A DNA stretch of 37,680 nucleotides from a virus. The DNA lies in IMG/VR virus record IMGVR_UViG_3300047678_000829, positions 1 to 37,680 of that record. One strand, written 5' to 3'. Below are positions 29,667 to 37,353 of this stretch, piece after piece. The notes beneath the pieces were generated by a model, which made no database searches, was not told where the DNA came from, and worked only from the letters and a program-made list of their open reading frames with translations. The translations under genes and the position numbers were made by a program. Positions within the stretch are counted from its first letter, which is position 1; every line of letters starts with the position of its first letter.

Positions 29667-30800
29667 ATGTTCAGTGAAGTAGATTTTACAAAACTCGGTG
29701 GCTTATTCGTATATCAAAATACGCTGGCCTTTCTTCAAACGGCATACGGCTCTTCACTCGATGCAGTTGCTAAGGGTATTGGAGAAAAGTATGTAATGTA
29801 TGGCTGTGTGGATGATGGCGTTAATCTTTCAGACGGATTCATTGTCTGCAATGGAATTTTAATGCCTTTTATTGGCGGTTTAAAAACAGATACCATTTAC
29901 ATCGAGACGATCACCGGTGATGAAGGATTTGATGATGGTAACATCAAAGAGGTTTATAAAACCTACAGGGCAAAATTCGGCGCACCTGGCAGCGGTTTCC
30001 CATATACCGACCTGAAACGTCTGCCTTTTAACTCTTCGAGCATTGGCGATTTTGCAACTATTGCTGGACAGATCCTCAAAGCTGCAGTCGGCCAGGAGAA
30101 CGAAGTGATTCTGAAAGGATGCCTGGTGACAGATGTTGTTCCGGGAGGACCTGGTACCGGCACACTGGAGATTTCTGCAGGATTGGTCTTGATGGGCGAT
30201 AAGTGTATCAACACTCCTGCGTATAGCGGAGCCTATCCTTGCTACTTAAAGGATAATGCTTCCTGGGTTACTGCAGTACCTGGTGCAGGATCCTATATCA
30301 CTTTCGACCCATATACCAGCCAGCGATATGCTGATGTAATGAAACGAGCTACAACTTCAATTGGAGATATCGTCATTAAAAGAACCCTTTCAGATCGATT
30401 CGATACAGGTACCGGATTGGGTAGATGGGAGATGAAAGGATTTAAGTTGTCTTCCACTCTGCAGAATCGTGTGCCGGTCGGTTTGTGGTGGGATGGTATT
30501 GTTGAAGTTAATGTTTCGCATGCCAATAATACTGGACCTGAAAACCAGGGCGGTGAGAATGCACATACTCTCCAGTCTGCAGAGCAAGGTTCGCTTACTG
30601 TAGCTACAAAAACAGATGACATCGGTGGAGGAACCTACAACGCTGTTGCCAAAATAAGAATCAACGGTGTTGAAAATATAGACGGCCCATCTAATCAGGT
30701 CGGGTTTGGCACTAATATAACAGTCCCTGCAGCTGCTGCATTGCAAGCGCATGAAAACCGTCAACCATTCACAGTAGTTGTCTACGCAGAAAGAATTTAA
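29667..30800 (+). CDS. Tail fibre protein (collar-like C-terminus)
   Basis: 377 residues. N-terminal LGGLFVYQNTLAFLQTAYGSSLDAVAKGIG is an attachment-like region; the middle has glycine-rich beta segments (GSYITFDPYTSQRYAD). The ending NAHTLQSAEQGSLTVATKTDDIGGGTYNAV ... AHENRQPFTVVVYAERI is the phage tail collar/T4 gp12-like C-terminal form ('H-x-n-R-p-P-y/f-x-v-x-x-y-i/a'). Starts 1 nt after the previous stop. Confidence 0.75.
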   Translation: MFSEVDFTKLGGLFVYQNTLAFLQTAYGSSLDAVAKGIGEKYVMYGCVDDGVNLSDGFIVCNGILMPFIGGLKTDTIYIETITGDEGFDDGNIKEVYKTYRAKFGAPGSGFPYTDLKRLPFNSSSIGDFATIAGQILKAAVGQENEVILKGCLVTDVVPGGPGTGTLEISAGLVLMGDKCINTPAYSGAYPCYLKDNASWVTAVPGAGSYITFDPYTSQRYADVMKRATTSIGDIVIKRTLSDRFDTGTGLGRWEMKGFKLSSTLQNRVPVGLWWDGIVEVNVSHANNTGPENQGGENAHTLQSAEQGSLTVATKTDDIGGGTYNAVAKIRINGVENIDGPSNQVGFGTNITVPAAAALQAHENRQPFTVVVYAERI

Positions 30801-30802
30801 TT

Positions 30803-31246
30803 ATGGCAATAAGAGATATCAATACCCTCAAATCCTGGTATCAAACACAGGACAAACCATCCCAGGAACAGTTCTGGGACTGGATCGATTCATTCCGTCA
30901 TCGAAGCGAATTGATTGGCATGGTCGACTTGACAGAGGAAGTAAAAAGCGCCATCAATAATATTTCCCACAGTAGTGGTCGGCCTCAGCGCTTAGTTACT
31001 GCAGGTGATGACATAACCTTTACTATGTTGGCAGAATACAGGCTTACCAATATTTGGTTCAATAATAAAAGTGGTGCAGACATGACTCTGACTATTAGCA
31101 GCCCGGCGGGTGTTATCCAGGATAACATTCTTGTGGAAGCAGCCAAACAAACAGACGAAACCTTTAACCTCACATTTGTCGAAAATACAGACATCACCAT
31201 CTCCGGAGTAATCGGAGAATTGGTTGTCCTGATTGACAGAAGATAA
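30803..31246 (+). CDS. Tail fibre-associated protein
   Basis: 147 residues. The beginning (INTLKSWYQTQDKPSQEQFWDWIDSFRHRSELIGMVDLTEEV) is the short attachment region seen in Bacteroidota phage fibre proteins. The rest is beta-rich (FTMLAEYRLTNIWFNNKSGADMTLTISSPAG ... LTFVENTDITISGVIGELVVLIDRR), probably a receptor-binding domain. Function inferred from position. Confidence 0.6.
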   Translation: MAIRDINTLKSWYQTQDKPSQEQFWDWIDSFRHRSELIGMVDLTEEVKSAINNISHSSGRPQRLVTAGDDITFTMLAEYRLTNIWFNNKSGADMTLTISSPAGVIQDNILVEAAKQTDETFNLTFVENTDITISGVIGELVVLIDRR

Positions 31247-31251
31247 CATTT

Positions 31252-33435
31252 ATGAAACAACTTTTAATAATTACATGGACGTTCCTGGTTGCAATGATTT
31301 CCCAGGCACAACAAACAAAAACCACCTCCACAATCATAGAAGCAAAGTCTACTTTGATCGTAGGGGGATCTTCTATTACAGGAATAAGTAATGATGCTAC
31401 CGGTGTCAGCAAAAGCAGTACAAAGGCAATTACTGAACAGGCGGCAAAGGAGTACGCTGATCAGCTGGGAAGCCCGGTCGATTGGTTCAGTGTTTCAAAG
31501 GCGAATGTCTTTGCAGGAACAGGCACAATAGATGTATCTGATATCGTAAGGGCTGCTGCAGCTGCAGGCAATAAGGTAATATTCCTGGGTGCCGGCACTT
31601 ATAGGTTTGGTACTACAGTTGACCTTCCTGATTCAACTGTAATAATTGGTGATGCAAGAAGAACTGTTCTAACTGTAACAGATAACATACCCGTTTTCAG
31701 ATTAAGAAATTCAACCGGTGGTCGTAATTGTCAATTCAGGGACTTAACATTTTCAGGAACAAAATCGCTTGGGGCTACTACATCACAGCAGGCTATTTAT
31801 ATGGATACTGTCGACCGGGTTTATATAAGCAATGTTTCCTGCTACAATATGGGAGGTTATGCTATTGAGGTTAGGGGAAACGCATTGCCTGTGGCCACCT
31901 ACGTTATCAATGCTACAAAGGGGAACATCATTAATAATGTTTTTGTTTCCGGTTCTTATGGCGGCGTTTCATTTAGCCATCGAGGAGAATATAATGTCCT
32001 GGCTAACTCTTCCTTCTTCCAAAATACTTATGGTGTTCAAAATTCCGGTGGCAATAATCGCATAGTAGGTATCAACGCAAGCAATAATGAATACGGCTTC
32101 TCTGGAATAGGAGGAAGCAATCATGGCCATGGTGTAGTAGTTGGTTCCACTTTCAATCATAATTCGGTTTACAATGCGATTGTAGACGGCCTAACAAATT
32201 CGTTTATATTTTCAGGATGTACATTCATGGCTGGAGGTGCTATGGGGAAGGTGTATGTCAGAAACAGCAACAATATTGCTTTTGAGGGATGTATGTTCCT
32301 GGCTAACGATAGCATTATCATTGAGAATTCAACAAACGTCAAGTTTACTGATCCTACCTATTGGCAGGGTAATCCTAAATGGCTTATCACCGGTGATGCG
32401 CCAAGTATTTTGCAGAATAAAGGTGGAGGGGTAGAATTCAACGATGTAAAGAATGGAGTAAACTTCGCTATTACGCATAGCAACGGATCAGCAAATTTCA
32501 CCGGTGCTAAGATCGGGATTGACCAGGCAACCCCTTTATTTCGATTACACCTCGGCGGATCGTTCGGAATGAACAAAGACAGCCTGCCGATCGGCAGTGG
32601 ATATATATGGGCTATGGTTATGGATACCACTACGGGAAAATTCTATAGACAACTCACTCCGCAGGGATCAGGAGAGGCCAATAAACTTGCTTACTGGAGC
32701 AATGCTAACACATTATCATCGATGACAGGAGCCAGGCTCACAAATTCAGCTGCACCGGTACTAACATTAACAGGATCTTCATCTGGAACTGATCCGAAAC
32801 TTGTGATACAGAATACCGGGACAGGAAATGGTGCTGGTGCTGGTTTTGAAATGTGGAATGATCAGGGCAAAAGCATTGGCGTTTATGTGGGTGCAAGCAC
32901 CAACACTTCTGTCCCCAATGTAGCGTCATTATATACTGGGAATTTAAGTGGTTGGTCCATGGTGTCTGTTGCTGGGAAAATAAGGTTTGGCAGAGCGCTA
33001 AACTGGAATAACAGCGTCACTATGAGCCTTGAAAATGATGGGAGGGTATTTATCGGAACGACTTCCGCTATCGGTTCAGGTCTGTTACAGGTAAACGGAG
33101 TTATTGAGGGTGCAGACAGTATCAAAGGATCATTAATTGTCGCACGCAATGTAATCTGGAAAACAATTACTGCAGGTGATGGTGATTTAACCGCCGTACC
33201 TGGTGCCGCATATATACTACCCGATATAACAGCAAATAGAAATTTCACCATCCCTGCTTATGTTGAAGGTGCTCTCATTGAAATCTATGTTGAAAATGCC
33301 ACAGGTTTCACTTGGCAAACTGCAGGAGCGACTCTTTATGATCCTGCGGGTGTTGCAATCACTTCATTAGTTGGATCACAAGTATATTCTATCAGGGCGG
33401 CTGGTGGAAAGTGGAGACTGCTTTCGATGTTATAG
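31252..33435 (+). CDS. Tail spike / pectate-lyase-like beta-helix protein with signal peptide
   Basis: 727 residues. Residues about 78-400 form a right-handed beta helix: DVSDIVRAAAAAGNKVIFLGAGTYRFGTTVDLPDSTVIIGD, then repeats (NCQFRDLTFSG, VYISNVSCYNMGGYAIEVRG, NIINNVFVSGSYGGVSFSHRG). The C-terminal half is glycine/threonine-rich fibre repeats. Such proteins cut surface polysaccharide. Strange for a virion protein, it begins with a convincing signal peptide (MKQLLIITWTFLVAMISQAQ). Start 5 nt after the previous stop. Confidence 0.8.
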   Translation: MKQLLIITWTFLVAMISQAQQTKTTSTIIEAKSTLIVGGSSITGISNDATGVSKSSTKAITEQAAKEYADQLGSPVDWFSVSKANVFAGTGTIDVSDIVRAAAAAGNKVIFLGAGTYRFGTTVDLPDSTVIIGDARRTVLTVTDNIPVFRLRNSTGGRNCQFRDLTFSGTKSLGATTSQQAIYMDTVDRVYISNVSCYNMGGYAIEVRGNALPVATYVINATKGNIINNVFVSGSYGGVSFSHRGEYNVLANSSFFQNTYGVQNSGGNNRIVGINASNNEYGFSGIGGSNHGHGVVVGSTFNHNSVYNAIVDGLTNSFIFSGCTFMAGGAMGKVYVRNSNNIAFEGCMFLANDSIIIENSTNVKFTDPTYWQGNPKWLITGDAPSILQNKGGGVEFNDVKNGVNFAITHSNGSANFTGAKIGIDQATPLFRLHLGGSFGMNKDSLPIGSGYIWAMVMDTTTGKFYRQLTPQGSGEANKLAYWSNANTLSSMTGARLTNSAAPVLTLTGSSSGTDPKLVIQNTGTGNGAGAGFEMWNDQGKSIGVYVGASTNTSVPNVASLYTGNLSGWSMVSVAGKIRFGRALNWNNSVTMSLENDGRVFIGTTSAIGSGLLQVNGVIEGADSIKGSLIVARNVIWKTITAGDGDLTAVPGAAYILPDITANRNFTIPAYVEGALIEIYVENATGFTWQTAGATLYDPAGVAITSLVGSQVYSIRAAGGKWRLLSML

Positions 33436-33444
33436 TGCTTTTAA

Positions 33445-33482
33445 GTTTCATGAGTAGAATAAGCCATGAATGCTTATGAAAC
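33445..33482 (+). promoter_or_regulatory. Start-codon stem and leader peptide before the methylase
   Basis: GTTTCAT (33445-33451) pairs perfectly with ATGAAAC (33476-33482), which contains the methylase start ATG. Between the arms an ORF of 9 codons (ATG 33450 to TGA 33477-33479, peptide MSRISHECL) overlaps that ATG as ATGA. Translating the leader would open the stem and deliver ribosomes to the start. Confidence 0.55.
33451..33469 (+). repeat. SRISHE repeat, copy B
   Basis: 19 bp beginning TGAGTAGAATAAGCC; differs from copies A (27299-27317) and C (34353-34371) at two bases, both silent in the SRISHE reading frame (H: CAC to CAT; E: GAG to GAA). Confidence 0.7.
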
Positions 33483-34279
33483 GACACAGTATATTGAGAA
33501 CGCCGATAAGCTACTACGGCGGCAAACAAAAGTTAGTAGCTAAGATCTTACCACTGATTCCCGAGCATCGCCTTTACGCAGAAACCTTTGTAGGCGGCGG
33601 GGCGGTTTTCTTTGCAAAACCTGCAAGTGAGATCGAGGTAATAAATGACACCAATAGAGAGTTGATCAACTTCTACAGCGTGTTACAAAACAAGTTCATT
33701 GACATAGAGAAAATGGTTAGGGTAACACTTCACAGCAGAAGTCTTCATGACGATGCCTGGGTGGTTTATAACAAGCCTCATCTATTTGATGAAATAAAGA
33801 GAGCCTGGGCAGTTTGGGTACTGAGTACGCAAAGTTTCAGTTCGCTCTTGGATGGCTCCTTTGGTTATGATAAAACCTGCAACACTACGACCAGGAAAGT
33901 GAGCAACAAAAGGAATGAATTCACGGAACAGCTTACCATCAGACTGCAGAACGTTCAGATCGAAAGCGCCGATGCCCTTTACATCATACAAAGCAGAGAT
34001 TCAGTTGATGCGTTTTTTTACTGCGACCCGCCCTATTACAATAGCGATATGGGCCATTATGATGGATATTCAGAACAGGATTATGAGAACCTTTTGAAGC
34101 TGCTCTGCAGTATCAAAGGAAAGTTCCTGCTCTCCAGTTATCCATCCCCGTTGCTACAACGCTATATAAAGGCAAACGGCTGGCACTTTCAATGTTTTGA
34201 ACAAGGTGTAAGCGTTGCGGCTAAAAGTGGCTATATGAAGCGGAAATGGGAGATGCTGGTAGCGAATTACAAGATATAA
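33476..34279 (+). CDS. DNA adenine methylase (Dam-type)
   Basis: 267 residues from ATG 33476 (MKRHSIL); ATG 33470 would add two residues. Residues ISYYGGKQKLVAKI (11-24) and ETFVGGGAVFF (36-46) are the SAM-binding motifs. FFYCDPPYYNSDMGHY (181-196) is motif IV (DPPY), and a C-terminal WHFQCFEQGVSVAAKSGYMKRKWEMLV resembles the end of Dam/DpnM-type enzymes. It is expected to methylate adenine-N6, possibly to protect phage DNA. It stands at the place of mom in Mu and is the last clear late gene. Confidence 0.9.
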   Translation: MKRHSILRTPISYYGGKQKLVAKILPLIPEHRLYAETFVGGGAVFFAKPASEIEVINDTNRELINFYSVLQNKFIDIEKMVRVTLHSRSLHDDAWVVYNKPHLFDEIKRAWAVWVLSTQSFSSLLDGSFGYDKTCNTTTRKVSNKRNEFTEQLTIRLQNVQIESADALYIIQSRDSVDAFFYCDPPYYNSDMGHYDGYSEQDYENLLKLLCSIKGKFLLSSYPSPLLQRYIKANGWHFQCFEQGVSVAAKSGYMKRKWEMLVANYKI

Positions 34280-34283
34280 AAGA

Positions 34284-34397
34284 ACCGGGGCTGTTATTGG
34301 TTTTGGCAAACAACAATAGCATTGGCACTAAAGCCTGCCCCGGTCTTTATTCTGAGTAGAATAAGCCACGAGGTATAAATCACTATTGTTGTTTGCC
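34284..34397 (+). other. Interleaved inverted repeats (pseudoknot-type) at the late operon end
   Basis: Arms in the order a-b-a'-b': ACCGGGGC (34284-34291), GGCAAACAACAATAG (34305-34319), GCCCCGGT (34337-34344) followed by CTTTATT, CTATTGTTGTTTGCC (34383-34397). The 15-bp b pair is perfect. Both can form together only as a pseudoknot, or as alternatives. The a pair plus T-rich end may be the terminator. The SRISHE repeat copy C (34352-34373) is in the b loop. Confidence 0.6.
34352..34373 (+). repeat. SRISHE repeat, copy C
   Basis: 22 bp identical to 27298-27319 in the holin gene (CTGAGTAGAATAAGCC...). The frame would read LSRISHEV-stop. With the preceding bases TATTCT it can fold with AGAATA. 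Confidence 0.85.
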
Positions 34398-34453
34398 GGT
34401 CGCAAATATAGTTTAAAAGCATTTTTAAAGCCTTTAGAATATTATTTTTGGAT

Positions 34454-34747
34454 ATGAAGTTTGAGGTTGCTATAAAGTACAATGGGTGGCAATACAGCGT
34501 TACTGTCGAGCTGATATGGTACGATACCAGGATTGAGAGATTTAGCGCTTCTATCAGCAATAAAACGATAATACTGCAAAGCAATCGTCCACTGCTCAGG
34601 AATAAGAACCTAAAGAAGAGGCGACCAAACTGGACTCTGGTAGAGGGGAAGGTTAAAAGTTCATCAGCTGTAGAGGACATCCAGGCCCAGATCACCAAGT
34701 TAATGGACTCAAAGTGGCCTGATAGTGAGCCAAAGGGGCTGAAATAA
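34454..34747 (+). CDS. Conserved Bacteroidota hypothetical protein
   Basis: 97 residues from ATG 34454 (MKFEVAIKYNGWQYSVTVELIWYDTRIERFS). The later KTIILQSNRPLLRNKNLKKRRPNWTLVEGK segment belongs to a small protein family I have seen in Chitinophagaceae-type genomes; no function is known. It lies beyond the pseudoknot-type repeats and close to the presumed right prophage end, so it could be the last phage gene or the first host gene. Confidence 0.6.
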   Translation: MKFEVAIKYNGWQYSVTVELIWYDTRIERFSASISNKTIILQSNRPLLRNKNLKKRRPNWTLVEGKVKSSSAVEDIQAQITKLMDSKWPDSEPKGLK

Positions 34748-34756
34748 TGGCAGGAA

Positions 34757-34801
34757 GGGGAGAATTGAGCCAGAATGAAACAAAAAGTTTCGTTCTACCC
34801 C
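34757..34801. other. Compound inverted repeat at the prophage/host junction
   Basis: GGGG (34757-34760) ... AGAA-t-GAAAC (34772-34781), AAAAA loop, GTTTC-g-TTCT (34787-34796) ... CCCC (34798-34801). One mismatch in the inner arms. It lies between the last rightward gene and the convergent host gene, so it may be a bidirectional terminator or part of the phage end. Confidence 0.45.
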
Positions 34802-34861
34802 ATCAAAAAAGTGCATATTTGGTTTTGCCGATTAGTCATATTCTCCCACTCGCACATCCAC

Positions 34862-35227
34862 TCATTCCACAATCTGCTTCTTATCCTCAATCACAATCTG
34901 CGGTTTTTCTTTATATAGTACCAGTTTGCCGTAAATGCATACCGTTTTGCCTTTGTAATAGGTTTCGGGGTTTTCCTGCCCGGCATAGGTGGCCCTTACG
35001 GGTGGCCAAATTACCACGGTAAGAGGTGCGTTGGGGTAGTCGCCGCCCACGTTTAGGAAGGTGGGTTTATTATCCGTACGGCCCAGGAATACCCCGCCGT
35101 ATATTTTGGCGCATATTTTAACCGAATCGCCGATGTGGTTTTTAATATCCTCGATCTTTATTTCGGTTTGGGCGAATATTGATCCGCAAAAGAGGGTGGC
35201 CAGGAGGAGGAAACACAGTTTTTTCAT
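34862..35227 (-). CDS. Secreted OB-fold-like host protein
   Basis: 121 residues. A signal peptide (MKKLCFLLLATLFCGSIFAQ, cleavage before or after Gln20) is followed by about 100 residues of beta-rich sequence (IEDIKNHIGDSVKICAKIYGGVFL ... YKGKTVCIYGKLVLYKEKPQIVIEDKKQI), the pattern of a small OB-fold as in secreted nucleic acid binding or nuclease-associated proteins. Compare the 'DIKNHIGDSVKICGKIYG' and 'GKTVCIYGKL...KPQIVI' halves. Judged to be host: leftward, outside the phage gene order. No partner is evident. Confidence 0.75.
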   Translation of the reverse strand: MKKLCFLLLATLFCGSIFAQTEIKIEDIKNHIGDSVKICAKIYGGVFLGRTDNKPTFLNVGGDYPNAPLTVVIWPPVRATYAGQENPETYYKGKTVCIYGKLVLYKEKPQIVIEDKKQIVE

Positions 35228-35260
35228 GTTGGAAGGTGTTGAGGGTGCAATGATAAGGAA

Positions 35261-35533
35261 TTATTGGGCGTGCACGAGCTTATACTATCAGTGCATTTAC
35301 TGATACTATGCTTGCATTAGTCTATACTACTCATACGACCAGATGTACTATTAGAGCGGACTATAATACTATCTGTGCGCCTGCTTATGCTATTCATGCA
35401 CTTTAATATACTACCTACATACCTTGCTATACTATGCGTGCACTTAATTATGCTGTCTGCGCACCTGTACATACTATTTGTGCACTTACGATTACTATGC
35501 GTGTGGCTGCCTGTACCAGCTGCGCACCTATGA
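35261..35533. repeat. 21-bp degenerate tandem repeat, 13 units
   Basis: Consecutive 21-bp units start at 35261, 35282, 35303 and so on to 35513, with a partial unit after. Consensus close to ATACTATnnGTGCACnTAnnn. On the minus strand the unit encodes a 7-residue repeat of the type I-x-K/R-C-x-x-S (for example IIKCTHS, ILKCMNS) in the open frame 35577-35317. That frame stops inside the array, so it is either noncoding or eroded. This is the main content of the 399-bp gene-free stretch 35228-35626. Confidence 0.85.
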
Positions 35534-35626
35534 ATACTATGTATTGACAAGGGAGAATGAACGGAAAACCTGCCCAATAAAAAAAGGCCAGCCGGTAATG
35601 GCTGACCCCTGTAATATAAAACACCC

Positions 35627-36376
35627 TTACTTACCGGGAATGGACCGGAAAGGGATGGCGCTTACCTGCCTGTATTGCGGACTTGCGCCGCCGAAAATGG
35701 ATTTTACATAGAGCCTGACGGAAAGCGCTGCCGGCACTAGACCGCTGAGCGGGTTGTACAAGGTTTCATCGCGCTGGACACGGGCATTGCTCCAGTTGGT
35801 GAAGGTGCTGATGACGCCGGAGTTGGCCTGGTGCAATTGTTTAATGTAATTGCTGACGCCCACTGCACTGAGATCGGCCTCGTTGGGTGCATAGCCATTC
35901 TGCTGGGCGATAAGCTCCTGCAGTTTGGCGAGATGATCGACCAAACTATCAAAGCTTTGCTGGTAAATGGAGATGGTTTTGGGCGTGGAACCGGGAGATG
36001 CCGGGTCGGTTGCAAGGGGCTTGTTTTTACCGGAAGGTGCTTTTGCTCCCTGTATTTTACGATTGATGGTGCGGGCATCGGCCACGGCCAACGGACCGGC
36101 ACCCGAAGCCGCGATGGCATTGACAAGGCGTGTGCAAAGAAAACGCAGGGGTTTGAAAGCCTGGCGGCGGGCATTGGTGGCGTTGTCGAACGCGGTGCGG
36201 GCTGCTTTTACCTGCTGCTGTTTGGCATTGGCCTCTGCACGTAACAGCTCCAGCGAGGTGATCTGCAATGCGGGCCGGGAAGGATTGTAAGTGGCACCGT
36301 AAGATTTGCAGAAAGCAATGAGATCTTCAAAATTGGCTACATTTTTTGCGTGGCCGGTTTCTGATGTTGAGGGCAT
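35627..36376 (-). CDS. Bacteroidota hypothetical protein
   Basis: 249 residues, ATG at 36376. A helical protein with the motif YGATYNPSRPALQITSLELLRAEANAKQQQVKAARTAFDNATNARRQAFKPL, the beginning of a family I know only from Bacteroidota (for example Chitinophaga-like genomes), of unknown function. Basic middle, SAIPFRSIPGK end. No signal peptide. Host gene beside the repeat array. Confidence 0.7.
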   Translation of the reverse strand: MPSTSETGHAKNVANFEDLIAFCKSYGATYNPSRPALQITSLELLRAEANAKQQQVKAARTAFDNATNARRQAFKPLRFLCTRLVNAIAASGAGPLAVADARTINRKIQGAKAPSGKNKPLATDPASPGSTPKTISIYQQSFDSLVDHLAKLQELIAQQNGYAPNEADLSAVGVSNYIKQLHQANSGVISTFTNWSNARVQRDETLYNPLSGLVPAALSVRLYVKSIFGGASPQYRQVSAIPFRSIPGK

Positions 36377-36611
36377 GGTGTTTTTGTTTTTATAGGTTTG
36401 AAAATTGATAAGAAGGGAAAATAAACCAAAGAAATAACAGATGCCTGTACAGGATACTTAGGTGAACAAAGTTGTGAAGGAAGTAAAATGTACCCTAAAG
36501 CCCCAGTGTACATAAGAGTACAGGCTCTAAAGTATAGTTGAACGATAGGGCTTCAAAGCGAACTTTAGATAAAAATGAAAAGGACAAAAATTGAACGGAA
36601 GTGCGGAACGT

Positions 36612-37088
36612 TTAAGTGGACAAAGTTTGTGATGATGGATTCTCTCCCTGCTCTTCAGCCTTTGCTTTTGCCTTTTTTTCAGGAATTAATGAAAAGAAAA
36701 GAAGGAAGCAGGATGCAACAAATAAAATTACGATTGCTGTTTTTGAATTGAAAGGGCACATGTAATGAGCAAACGAAAGGATATCGAGAGTAAAAGTGGT
36801 CAATAACGCAGCCAATAGTGTGATTCTAATATCTACACTGTTTCTGAGTTCCGGGTTCAATTTTTCCAGATTAATGCCTGAGATTTTTTGTATGCAGAGA
36901 AACAGGATTGAAATTAATGGGAAGGTGAGTGCCAGTAAAAACAGAAATAACCTTATAATATCTAATTCCCGGAATAAATAAGGAAAGAAAGAAAAGATAA
37001 AAATGGCTGCAGCAGGCAATGTGCCGAACGCAATGCACGCCAGCGTAAGTAATTTATGTCTGGGAACTTCCAGAAATTCTTTTATCAT
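36612..37088 (-). CDS. Small host membrane protein
   Basis: 158 residues from the ATG at 37088; a TTG at 37118 would add ten residues but would overlap the upstream gene. Four hydrophobic segments (about 12-36, 44-65, 89-106 and 117-136) and a lysine-rich, glutamate-rich cytoplasmic tail (EKKAKAKAEEQGENP). Not recognised. The 235 bp to its left (36377-36611) show no gene. The upstream 70-residue gene stops 13 bp before its start, so the two may be one unit. Confidence 0.65.
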   Translation of the reverse strand: MIKEFLEVPRHKLLTLACIAFGTLPAAAIFIFSFFPYLFRELDIIRLFLFLLALTFPLISILFLCIQKISGINLEKLNPELRNSVDIRITLLAALLTTFTLDILSFAHYMCPFNSKTAIVILFVASCFLLFFSLIPEKKAKAKAEEQGENPSSQTLST

Positions 37089-37101
37089 AACTGTTATGAA
37101 G

Positions 37102-37314
37102 CTATTTTTCTGATTCAAACTTTCTTAATAATTCATCCAGTTGTGACCAGGAAATTTTAATCGGCTTTTTCCGTTTATTGGGATAATAATCCATTCCTCC
37201 TTTTGAAATTGTGATTTGACCGAGTTTTTCATCGTCTTTGTACAAAAAGAAATTTGCATCAACTTTTCCCAATTCTCGTACCGGTAACTGAAAAAATACA
37301 TTGTGTTTAGGCAT
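37102..37314 (-). CDS. Small hypothetical host protein
   Basis: 70 residues, ATG at 37314. Sequence MPKHNVFFQLPVRELGKVDANFFLYKDDEKLGQITISKGGMDYYPNKRKKPIKISWSQLDELLR, soluble, with the shape of small Bacteroidota proteins of an antitoxin-like or regulatory kind. There is no evidence for a toxin partner; the membrane protein next to it is larger than typical toxins. Probably expressed with it. Confidence 0.65.
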   Translation of the reverse strand: MPKHNVFFQLPVRELGKVDANFFLYKDDEKLGQITISKGGMDYYPNKRKKPIKISWSQLDELLRKFESEK

Positions 37315-37353
37315 ACGAAATGTTTTAGGGTTTGACCACTAATATATATGTTT

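Noticed and set aside
29667-33435. Diversity-generating retroelement target in the fibre genes
   Set aside because: No reverse transcriptase and no template/variable repeat pair are present in the window.
34305-34397. MITE-like element bounded by 15-bp inverted repeats
   Set aside because: No convincing target duplication next to the arms, and only one copy; interleaving with a second repeat pair suggests RNA structure instead.
34294-34698. Leftward open frame across the interleaved repeats and the 97-residue gene
   Set aside because: Antisense to a protein I recognise as a conserved Bacteroidota family; the translated repeats give no sensible sequence.
34747-35022. Rightward open frame (MAGRGELSQNE...)
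   Set aside because: Mostly antisense to the secreted OB-fold-like host gene, and low-complexity in its second half.
35261-35533. CRISPR array
   Set aside because: Units are contiguous and degenerate with no spacers; no cas genes in the window.
36442-36453. CCTGTACAGG palindrome in host DNA resembling half of the phage operator
   Set aside because: Only a short match, no second site or promoter nearby; probably chance.
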